Assembly: GCA_029266295.1 (NCBI GenBank)
Contig: JAQSXD010000045.1
Coordinates: 1 to 13,488, forward strand
Source of the DNA: Bacillota bacterium
Lineage (GTDB): Bacteria > Bacillota > Clostridia > Peptostreptococcales > Anaerovoracaceae
Direction: 5' to 3'
Length of the DNA: 13,488 bases
The notes beneath the pieces were generated by a model that saw only the letters and a list, made by a program, of their open reading frames with translations, did no database searches and had not been told where the DNA came from. Shown one piece after another: positions 7,876 to 13,488 of this stretch (its first letter is position 1; each line of letters begins with the position of its first letter). Both the position numbers and the translations under genes were made by a program.

Positions 7876-9828
7876 TCAGGTTTTATAGAATATTTCTATG
7901 GAATCACCGAATTTTATATCCTGCAAAAACGTGCTGCTCTCTCCATTGACACGGAGAACGATATCTCCGGTGGGATGCTCAAGATCAAGTCCTGAGCGTT
8001 CCAGCAGATCCATCAGATAATAGGGGGAACCATCAGTTTTTTTCGGAAGACTGACAGGCTGGTGATTCAAATAGAATTCAATGGATCGATCAGTTCCGTT
8101 GGTTTCTGTCGGGGCTTGATTGATTTCCACATTTATGATATCTGGAACGACGGTTTTCCGCTGCGGATTTGTTTCAATCAATACCATATCGCCCATTTTA
8201 AGAAGTGTTTCCGGTGAAACGATTTTGCCGTTAACCGTAGCAGTTTGGCTAGCGCCTTCTGACAACAGCTCTTTGAGGTAGCGCCGAGCATGCTGACCCT
8301 TTGTCGCAGGCGTAAACTCGATGCGGTCTCCGGTTTCAACGAAATCAGAAATTCTTGCTTCCTTACCATTTTTCATCAGTTTGGCAGGCTCTCCGGGAGT
8401 GCCATGGTATACTGCCTGCTCGCCGTTGATCTGAATCATCAGCTTTCGGCCTGTTTGCGGTATGATGTCCTGATAGGAAAAGCCATTCATCATAAGAATA
8501 TCTAAAATGGTCATGGTTCTGTTGCGAAAGAGTTTCGCACGAGCTCCATTTAACATGACATGAAAACTGTCTGTAAGCAGATTCAGCCCGGCGGAAATCG
8601 CGATACCCAAGGGAGTGGCATACTCTGGGTCATTTAACTCGTAGGTATCTGAGAATGCATAGGTTTGGAAGTTATTGCCTGCAATGGCAACGCGCTTTGC
8701 ATCCATGTCCATATGTTTGGCAATACCGGCTTGTATGATTGACAGCTTGCTGCCTCCCCCGGCCAAGAACACAGCCGAAGTCGGAGCTCCGTTTACCGCA
8801 CGGATCTGATCGCAAATTTCACGGCAGAGAACGGATGCAGATTCTTCAATACAATCTGCCATATCTTCCTGTGTGATGGTCTGCTCGAGGCCAAGAATAT
8901 CTGTAAAGCAAACAGATTGCTGCGTGCCGAGCTGTATTTTAACGGACTCTGCCGTGTTGAAATCAAGGAGATACTTTTTCATCAGGGTTTCCGTGATCTC
9001 GTCTCCGGCGATGGTGACGATGGTATAGCCCACAACTCCGCCGTCTTTGCAAATAGCAATGTCAGAGGTTCCCGCTCCGATATCCACCAAAGCCAGGTTT
9101 AGGAGACGAAGATTTTTCGGAATCACAACGTTCATGGCAGCAATGGGCTCCAGTGTAAGGCTCACCACTTCCAGATCAATTTTTCGCATGGTGGAGTAGA
9201 GGCTATCCACAACTTCTCTGGGAAGGAAGGTGGCAATGACGTCAACCTGCACCCGCCGCGCCTTGTGTTCGAGTAAGCTGGAAGTGGGATAACCGTCCAT
9301 ATAATACTGAACTGCTGTATGACCTACCAAATAAAACTGACGCCCGGCCTCTATCTCAGGATCATCAGAAAAGGCTGCTTCTGCTTCACCAATAGCACCC
9401 GCTTCTAAACGGCTTATGATTTCATCATCCAGCCGTTGAGGCCGGTTAAATTCCAGCTCATAGGAAGCGCGCTGGGTTTTCAGAGCACGGCCGGCCGCAG
9501 CGACGCATACTCTTTTTAACTTGATACGAAGCTGATTCTCTAAACGTGCTTTCACGATAGCGGCTACCTTTGCAACCTGTTCTATATCTTCTATCTGGCC
9601 ATCAACCATGGAACGCTGTGTATGTTCTTCTTTTTCCATAGCAATGACTCGAAGCTTCTCATTCTCAACGATACCCGCAATACCAATAATACTGCGGGTT
9701 CCAATATCCAGTGCAAATATCATATTTTTCGGCTGTATTTTCAGCTTGTCCTTCTGCTGAGTCTTTTGGTTATTTTTCGGTTTGCTTTTCTGCTGTGGTT
9801 TCGTCTTTTTTTTCGATGAGACAGTCAT
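7876..9828 (-). CDS. FtsA-related actin-fold ATPase with C-terminal beta-grasp-like repeats
   Basis: Seen: 650 residues, ATG at 9828 with AAAGGAGA 7 bases upstream. Residues 1-35 are a Lys/Gln/Pro-rich, probably disordered tail. The actin-like ATPase follows: phosphate-1 motif FALDIGTRS (D41), an FtsA-type 1C region around 85-220, phosphate-2 motif DIGAGTSD (D249) and adenosine motif FLAGGGSKL near 353. After about residue 425 comes ~220 residues absent from classical FtsA (about 420 in total). It contains repeated segments of the form INGEQ...GDRIEF, VNGKI...GDMVLI and VRVNGE-like...GDSIEIFY, resembling ThiS/ubiquitin-type beta-grasp folds. I see no terminal amphipathic membrane helix like that of FtsA. 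Known: FtsA tethers FtsZ to the membrane, and PilM and MreB are relatives. Inference: a filament-forming or scaffold ATPase, perhaps linked to sporulation or envelope work given its SpoVB-like neighbour. It is not in an ftsAZ operon, and its precise role is unknown. Confidence 0.88.
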   Translation of the reverse strand: MTVSSKKKTKPQQKSKPKNNQKTQQKDKLKIQPKNMIFALDIGTRSIIGIAGIVENEKLRVIAMEKEEHTQRSMVDGQIEDIEQVAKVAAIVKARLENQLRIKLKRVCVAAAGRALKTQRASYELEFNRPQRLDDEIISRLEAGAIGEAEAAFSDDPEIEAGRQFYLVGHTAVQYYMDGYPTSSLLEHKARRVQVDVIATFLPREVVDSLYSTMRKIDLEVVSLTLEPIAAMNVVIPKNLRLLNLALVDIGAGTSDIAICKDGGVVGYTIVTIAGDEITETLMKKYLLDFNTAESVKIQLGTQQSVCFTDILGLEQTITQEDMADCIEESASVLCREICDQIRAVNGAPTSAVFLAGGGSKLSIIQAGIAKHMDMDAKRVAIAGNNFQTYAFSDTYELNDPEYATPLGIAISAGLNLLTDSFHVMLNGARAKLFRNRTMTILDILMMNGFSYQDIIPQTGRKLMIQINGEQAVYHGTPGEPAKLMKNGKEARISDFVETGDRIEFTPATKGQHARRYLKELLSEGASQTATVNGKIVSPETLLKMGDMVLIETNPQRKTVVPDIINVEINQAPTETNGTDRSIEFYLNHQPVSLPKKTDGSPYYLMDLLERSGLDLEHPTGDIVLRVNGESSTFLQDIKFGDSIEIFYKT

Positions 9829-10068
9829 AAGCGATCTCCTTTTTTCGACCTAATCGGATGTTGGTACGGCGAACTCGATTGATTGATTTGGGCATCCTTA
9901 ATTATTATCGTATGAAATCGCTGAAAATTAATGGTTTTTGAATGAAAACTATGATCAAAGAATGAAATAACGGGAATATGGAACTAATCATCGAAATAAT
10001 TCGGCGTAAACTGTGATTATTCGCTAATGAATTGAATTGCAAAACGTGAATGGGTGCGAGGGATCATC
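9829..10068. other. Intergenic region between the SpoVB-like and FtsA-like genes
   Basis: 240 A+T-rich bases. They hold the possible -10 element at 9906-9914 and the strong RBS of the FtsA-like gene. I find no stem followed by a U-run after the SpoVB-like stop, so read-through into the FtsA-like gene is possible. A 41-codon frame at 9770-9895 was rejected. Confidence 0.5.
9906..9914 (-). promoter_or_regulatory. Possible sporulation-type -10 element upstream of the FtsA-like gene
   Basis: The minus strand reads CATACGATA. This fits the sigma-K -10 consensus CATAnnnTA and matches sigma-E CATACAnT at all but one position. No good -35 was found at the right distance (AACC lies 18 bases upstream, slightly too far). 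The overlapping GATAAT could equally be a sigma-A -10. Leader to ATG 9828 would be about 70 bases. Confidence 0.22.
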
Positions 10069-11628
10069 TTACGCAGGCGGTCTGAGATTACTGGTATAAC
10101 TCAGCATCCCTCTCATCCAGATTAGGTCTTCCTTTGTGATACAGCCCAGTTTGATCAGGAATAGAAAATAGAAAACCCCCATAAGGATACCGGTGAAAAC
10201 CACAAAGAGTGTATCAGATAGAAATAGTCCGGTAGGTTTTAGAAAAAAAACAGCAGAGTAAGCTGCCGCCGCGACCGATAATGCAGGCTTGAAGATCCAG
10301 TCGATATATTTCATCTTGATTTCCGTGGTCAGCAGCAGCTTTCTTACCACAAGGAACGTACTGAAAGCACAACTGATATAAAGAACGATAATAAAACCGT
10401 TCAATCCTTCAGCTGGGATGAGAAAATAGATCAATGCAATCTTTACCACAGCATCGTAGATACTGTAGACTAGTGTACTGATTTGATGGTTTAGCCCTTT
10501 TAAAAGGTCATCCGCCACAAAATCAATATAGATAAAGGGAATCAAGGGCGCCAGCAATTTCATCATCCTGCCGCATTCGTAGCTGTCATAAATCAAAATA
10601 CCAAGGCGGTCCCCGAAGGCAATGAAGAAACCAGCGGTAAATATGGACATAAAAAGTGTAATCTGAATGGCTCTTGTCACTGAATAGCGCACTCTTCGCT
10701 TGTGCTTACATGCGTTAGCCTCTGAAATTTCAGGAATGAGCAAAGAAGAAAAAGCGATCAGGAAAGAAGCCGGAAACAAAAGTACCGGCATGACCATGCC
10801 CTGAATCTGGCCGTACTCCTCCAGAGCAAGTTTTTTCGTGTGACCATACTTAACAAAAGCGATGGGAATCATGATATTTTCAATGGCCTTTAATATCCCG
10901 CGCAGGAGAGAACTGACAGACACTGGGAATGCAATAGAAAGCATTTTCCTGATAATTCGCTTTTGAAAAAAAATATCGGAGACCTCCGAATCTTTTTTTC
11001 TTTTTTCCAGCCAGTAGAAGGTGAGCAGAAACATACAAGAGACGATTTCGGCAATTGCGATTCCAAGTACAATTGCAGCACAGCCATATTCCAAGCCTCC
11101 TTGCATGAAATAGTCAAGAATACTCATAACAACCACAATCTGGATCACAAGTTCGATGGCCTGTGAACCAGCAGGTCTGACCAGTTTGCTTTGTGCATAA
11201 AAATATCCTTTGATGCAGGAGGAAATTCCCATGAAGGGCATTCCTGCTGCAAGGAGTTTCAGGGAAAATATGGTTCGCGTATCATTTAAAAGCCTGGTAC
11301 CGATCAGCTCTGCACCAAAAAATAAAAAAAGAAATGCAGGGATACTGAATAGGAAACTGACGGAGAATGCTCGCATCAAAAGGGCCCTGGACACAGCAAA
11401 AGAATATCTTCCGCCTTCTTCTGCAACGAGCCGTGTAACGCTTACATTGATTCCCGTTACAACAAAGAGCGTTGCAATCATGTAGATTGACATGATAAGC
11501 TGAAGCAGCCCCATTCCTTCCGTACCGATCTTGTTTGACATAAAAACCCTGAAAGAAATCCCTACCGTATTGAACAGCAGGGATGTGATTATGATAATCA
11601 ACGCGTTGATAAACAGTACTCGTTTCAA
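10069..11628 (-). CDS. spoVB: SpoVB-like MOP-superfamily lipid/polysaccharide flippase
   Basis: Seen: 519 residues, almost entirely hydrophobic helices, consistent with the 12-14 membrane spans of MOP/MATE-fold flippases. The N-terminus has the typical pattern, including RVFMSNKIGTEGMGL near 26-40 and a VSVTRLVAEEG segment near 62-72. Its length is essentially that of B. subtilis SpoVB (518). The start is TTG at 11628: AAGGAG (11636-11641) is exactly 7 bases upstream, and no in-frame ATG occurs before residue 30. Known: SpoVB is needed for spore cortex synthesis and is thought to flip lipid II-type precursors; relatives include MurJ and teichoic or exopolysaccharide flippases. A candidate sigma-E promoter directly upstream agrees with a mother-cell sporulation role. 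It could instead be a paralogue moving another lipid-linked sugar. The zinc-ribbon gene ends 77 bases upstream, so the two may also be co-transcribed. Confidence 0.88.
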   Translation of the reverse strand: MKRVLFINALIIIITSLLFNTVGISFRVFMSNKIGTEGMGLLQLIMSIYMIATLFVVTGINVSVTRLVAEEGGRYSFAVSRALLMRAFSVSFLFSIPAFLFLFFGAELIGTRLLNDTRTIFSLKLLAAGMPFMGISSCIKGYFYAQSKLVRPAGSQAIELVIQIVVVMSILDYFMQGGLEYGCAAIVLGIAIAEIVSCMFLLTFYWLEKRKKDSEVSDIFFQKRIIRKMLSIAFPVSVSSLLRGILKAIENIMIPIAFVKYGHTKKLALEEYGQIQGMVMPVLLFPASFLIAFSSLLIPEISEANACKHKRRVRYSVTRAIQITLFMSIFTAGFFIAFGDRLGILIYDSYECGRMMKLLAPLIPFIYIDFVADDLLKGLNHQISTLVYSIYDAVVKIALIYFLIPAEGLNGFIIVLYISCAFSTFLVVRKLLLTTEIKMKYIDWIFKPALSVAAAAYSAVFFLKPTGLFLSDTLFVVFTGILMGVFYFLFLIKLGCITKEDLIWMRGMLSYTSNLRPPA

Positions 11629-11635
11629 TGTCCCG

Positions 11636-11641
11636 CTCCTT
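11636..11641 (-). promoter_or_regulatory. Ribosome binding site supporting the TTG start of the SpoVB-like gene
   Basis: AAGGAG on the minus strand lies 7 bases before TTG 11628. It decides the start, because no ATG in frame is available before about residue 30, which would remove the conserved first membrane helix. Confidence 0.75.
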
Positions 11642-11655
11642 CCGCTTAATGCTAG

Positions 11656-11684
11656 AATATATGCGGGAGAGAATTGTTTTATTG
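11656..11684 (-). promoter_or_regulatory. Candidate sigma-E-type promoter for the SpoVB-like gene
   Basis: The minus-strand -10 CATATATT (11656-11663) matches the sigma-E consensus CATACAnT at all positions but one. The -35 CAATAAA (11678-11684) shares the ATA core with KMATATT but only about 4 of 7 bases. The spacer is exactly 14 bases, the usual sigma-E spacing. Transcription would start about 20 bases before the TTG, just ahead of the RBS. B. subtilis spoVB is, to my knowledge, a sigma-E gene, which fits. Confidence 0.42.
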
Positions 11685-11705
11685 CTTTTTTGTCGTTGAT
11701 ACCCT

Positions 11706-11990
11706 TTATTTATTTCTGTTGATGGCAGCTTGCAGCTCCTGAAGACCAGTTTCCTTGTTCCATACCGTAATCTTACAGGGGAATTTGGCTCCGCAATTTT
11801 GACATTCCACATATTGATCCGAATCGGTCAGCTCCCTTTTATCATAACGATAAGGTAAAAATTCCTCTTTGTTTTTTCGACCGGGAGCGTCTGTATCGAT
11901 CCTATAGGAGTAAACATGGGAAGCCTCATATTTCACGATCAGGCGGTTATTATGACAGACAGGGCAAATCAGATTTCGATATCCATCCAT
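11706..11990 (-). CDS. Small zinc-ribbon protein of unknown function
   Basis: Seen: 94 residues. The ATG at 11990 has AAGGAGG 5 bases upstream, a very strong RBS. There are two CxxC knuckles, CPVC near residues 9-12 and CQNC near 64-67, far enough apart to form one zinc ribbon. Between them is a hydrophilic stretch rich in Tyr, Arg and Asp. There is no signal peptide or membrane segment. The C-terminal 25 residues look helical. Inference: a cytosolic, zinc-binding small protein, possibly acting by nucleic-acid or protein contact; I recognise no specific family. It lies 48 bases after the 46-residue gene and 77 bases before the SpoVB-like gene, all on one strand, so a short operon is likely. 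Confidence 0.8.
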   Translation of the reverse strand: MDGYRNLICPVCHNNRLIVKYEASHVYSYRIDTDAPGRKNKEEFLPYRYDKRELTDSDQYVECQNCGAKFPCKITVWNKETGLQELQAAINRNK

Positions 11991-12038
11991 TGGAACCTCC
12001 TTGAAGCTTCTATCTCTGAAGAATTACCTTTGTGTAAA

Positions 12039-12179
12039 TTATTTCTCATGTTTCCCCTTATGAACGCCAGTCTTTTTACCATCAATGATACCGGCATCAC
12101 TAAAATCTTTCGGTTGCATTTTTCGAAGTTCCGGATTACTTTTTTCCCTGTCTTTGACTCTGTTCTTGTTGTTGTCCAT
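12039..12179 (-). CDS. 46-residue hydrophilic protein, unknown function
   Basis: Seen: ATG at 12179 and TAA at 12039-12041. AAAGGA lies 7 bases upstream, which is a textbook RBS and the main reason to call a gene this short. The product is rich in Lys, Asp, Asn and Glu, and has no Cys, no Trp and no hydrophobic segment. It ends in a His/Lys-rich tail (GVHKGKHEK). It looks disordered. The composition is reminiscent of minor small spore proteins, but I see no motif that would assign it to such a family. It is followed after 48 bases by the zinc-ribbon gene and preceded by a candidate promoter (12276-12303). Confidence 0.68.
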   Translation of the reverse strand: MDNNKNRVKDREKSNPELRKMQPKDFSDAGIIDGKKTGVHKGKHEK

Positions 12180-12200
12180 GGCGTTATCCTTTCTGTACAT

Positions 12201-12234
12201 AGCCTGCAAATACAGAACTTGCTGACAGCAGGCT
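12201..12234 (-). promoter_or_regulatory. Leader hairpin upstream of the 46-residue gene
   Basis: Arms 12201-12207 and 12228-12234 pair perfectly over 7 bases (AGCCTGC/GCAGGCT) around a 20-base loop, just upstream of the RBS. A competing pairing, CTGTA/TACAG (12193-12197 with 12211-12215), cannot form at the same time. There is no U-run, so it is not a terminator. It may affect translation or mRNA stability, or be incidental. Confidence 0.25.
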
Positions 12235-12275
12235 GATTCGTTGCGATAGCATTAGCTTTTCTTGGACGACATCGA

Positions 12276-12303
12276 TTTATACACCAGAATCAGGCTAAGA
12301 CAA
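12276..12303 (-). promoter_or_regulatory. Candidate sigma-A promoter for the small-protein/zinc-ribbon unit
   Basis: On the minus strand, TTGTCT (12298-12303) and TATAAA (12276-12281) are 16 bases apart. The -10 matches 5 of 6 and the -35 matches 4 of 6 consensus positions. It lies directly after the alcohol dehydrogenase stop and gives a leader of about 90 bases before ATG 12179. I saw no terminator between the dehydrogenase and this promoter. Confidence 0.45.
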
Positions 12304-12316
12304 GGGTAAAACATTC

Positions 12317-13480
12317 TTATTTATAAGCCTCTTCCAATATTTTAATTGTATCATCGAGGGTGATGGTACATGGATCCACCTGATAAAGGCCACCCATGGT
12401 TTCCATCGCATTCTTTGCGATGACAGGAATTTCTTCTCTTTGAATTCCATAATCGGAAAGCTTGAGATCTGCAACACCGCAGTCCTTTTGCAGTTCCCGG
12501 AGGGCTACGACGAAATCGACAGGATGGTGGGCAGAGGTTTTGCCGAGCGCCTTGGCCATGTCAATCAGACGCTGGTCGCAGCTTCCTGACTGTACCAGAA
12601 ACATGTAATAAGCAATGCTAATGATAATGAGTCCCGCACCATGGGGCAGTTTGGGATGGTATGCGCTCAGCGCGTGTTCAATGGAGTGCTCCGATATGCA
12701 GCCGGAAGTGGACTCGACAATACCGGATAGAGTATTAGCCAGGGCAACGTCCCCTCTGGCAACTTCGTCGCTGCCGTCGGCAACTGCTTTGGCAAGACTC
12801 TTGCTAATCAGAGTAATCGCCTTTAGCGCAAAGAGATCGCTCATTTCATTGGCAGTCTTGTTGAGATATCCTTCTGTACTGTGGAACAGTGCATCAAATC
12901 CCTGATAAGCCGTGAGATCAGCGGGAACGCTGAGCATCAGATCGGGGTCTACCACAGAGAGTACGGGGAAGGTTCTGTCATAGCCAAAACCGATTTTCTC
13001 ATTCCCATTGGTGATAACGGTCCAGGGGTCGGCTTCAGTACCGGTACCTGCTGTTGTGGTGATGGCTACGATGGGCAGAGGCGCATTGGGAACAGGCTTC
13101 CCTTTTCCGGTACCACCTGAGATATAGTCCCAGTAATCACCGTCATTTGTTGCCATAACGGCGATGGATTTGGCCGAATCGATACTGCTTCCGCCTCCTA
13201 GTCCAACAATGAAATCACATTTTTGCTCTTTTGCAAGAGAAGCCCCTTCCATTACGTGATCTTTTACAGGGTTTGGAAGAATTTTGTCAAACAGCACATG
13301 TGCAATGCCTGCCTTGTTCAGCTGCTCCTCGACGCGTGCTAAATATCCATTCTTTTTTATTGACTGTCCTGCTGAAATAACGATCAGAGCTTTATTCCCG
13401 GGAAGCAGCTGCTTGTAAAGCTCGTTCAGCTTTCCCTTACCAAAGAGGATGCGTGTAGGCATGTAATAATGAAAGCTCAT
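12317..13480 (-). CDS. Iron-containing (group III) alcohol dehydrogenase
   Basis: Seen: 387 residues, the usual length of the family. The nucleotide-binding motif is GGGSSIDSAK (95-104). Metal ligands align with those of E. coli FucO: D196 and H200 in GFDALFHSTEG, H269 in EHALSAYH and H280 in PHGAG. TTTAGTGTEA near 141-150 is the family's TT.aGTGSE signature. Known: such enzymes interconvert alcohols and aldehydes with NAD(P)H in the cytosol, often in fermentation. The sequence does not fix the substrate; butanol dehydrogenases and propanediol or lactaldehyde reductases are all in this group. Only 8 bases lie upstream of the ATG, so its RBS and promoter are outside the window. It could in principle reduce an aldehyde such as the NRPS product, but it is about 5 kb away across a terminator, so I do not propose a link. 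Confidence 0.95.
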   Translation of the reverse strand: MSFHYYMPTRILFGKGKLNELYKQLLPGNKALIVISAGQSIKKNGYLARVEEQLNKAGIAHVLFDKILPNPVKDHVMEGASLAKEQKCDFIVGLGGGSSIDSAKSIAVMATNDGDYWDYISGGTGKGKPVPNAPLPIVAITTTAGTGTEADPWTVITNGNEKIGFGYDRTFPVLSVVDPDLMLSVPADLTAYQGFDALFHSTEGYLNKTANEMSDLFALKAITLISKSLAKAVADGSDEVARGDVALANTLSGIVESTSGCISEHSIEHALSAYHPKLPHGAGLIIISIAYYMFLVQSGSCDQRLIDMAKALGKTSAHHPVDFVVALRELQKDCGVADLKLSDYGIQREEIPVIAKNAMETMGGLYQVDPCTITLDDTIKILEEAYK

Positions 13481-13488
13481 TGTAATAA

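Noticed and set aside
9770..9895. 41-codon minus-strand frame overlapping the start of the FtsA-like gene
   Set aside because: AAGG abuts its ATG with no spacer, and it runs out of frame through the Lys-rich start of the well-supported FtsA-like gene.
9985..10025. Possible stem-loop CGAATAAT / ATTATTTCG after the SpoVB-like gene
   Set aside because: The arms pair imperfectly, are A+T-rich and have no U-run behind them, so it does not qualify as a terminator.
11282..11812. 176-codon frame on the minus strand
   Set aside because: It overlaps the SpoVB-like and zinc-ribbon genes in another frame and gives a Cys/Arg-rich product without a family; both overlapped genes have strong ribosome binding sites.
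12317..13480. Alcohol dehydrogenase as a tailoring enzyme of the NRPS product
   Set aside because: It is about 5 kb away, separated by four other genes and a strong terminator. The family is common in fermentative metabolism, so nothing in the sequence ties it to the NRPS.

Overview
The window looks like chromosomal DNA from an anaerobic, endospore-forming member of the Clostridia. The reasons are strong AAGGAG-type ribosome binding sites, some GTG and TTG starts, a SpoVB-type flippase behind a sigma-E-like promoter, an iron-dependent alcohol dehydrogenase, and moderate G+C judged by eye. The genus cannot be fixed from the sequence. Every gene I can support lies on the minus strand, so transcription runs from high to low coordinates. 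I found no tRNA, rRNA, CRISPR array or insertion sequence.

Right part (13488 to 10069): a complete group III iron alcohol dehydrogenase (12317-13480); a candidate sigma-A promoter; a 46-residue hydrophilic protein of unknown function (12039-12179); a 94-residue zinc-ribbon protein (11706-11990); and a 519-residue SpoVB-like MOP-superfamily flippase (10069-11628). The flippase starts at TTG and has its own candidate sporulation promoter. Middle (9828 to 7876): a 650-residue FtsA-related actin-fold protein with a Lys/Gln-rich N-terminus and an unusual C-terminal region that looks like repeated beta-grasp domains. A clear rho-independent terminator (7821-7861) closes this unit.

Left part (7574 to 1): this is the most interesting region. 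After a promoter-bearing gap comes a one-module nonribosomal peptide synthetase, C-A-PCP-reductase (3177-7574). Its adenylation pocket reads DVWHFSLVDK, the serine code I recall for E. coli EntF. Nineteen bases after its stop begins a seven-helix-type membrane histidine kinase with PAS and catalytic domains (1307-3157). This is followed by a response regulator with receiver, GAF-like and HD-GYP-type phosphodiesterase domains, cut by the window edge (1-1209).

Working hypothesis: the synthetase makes a small serine-derived aldehyde or alcohol, probably N-acylated. The membrane kinase senses this product or its effect and controls cyclic-di-GMP breakdown through the HD-GYP regulator. The domain assignments are well supported by visible motifs. 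The product and the signalling link are inference from gene order.
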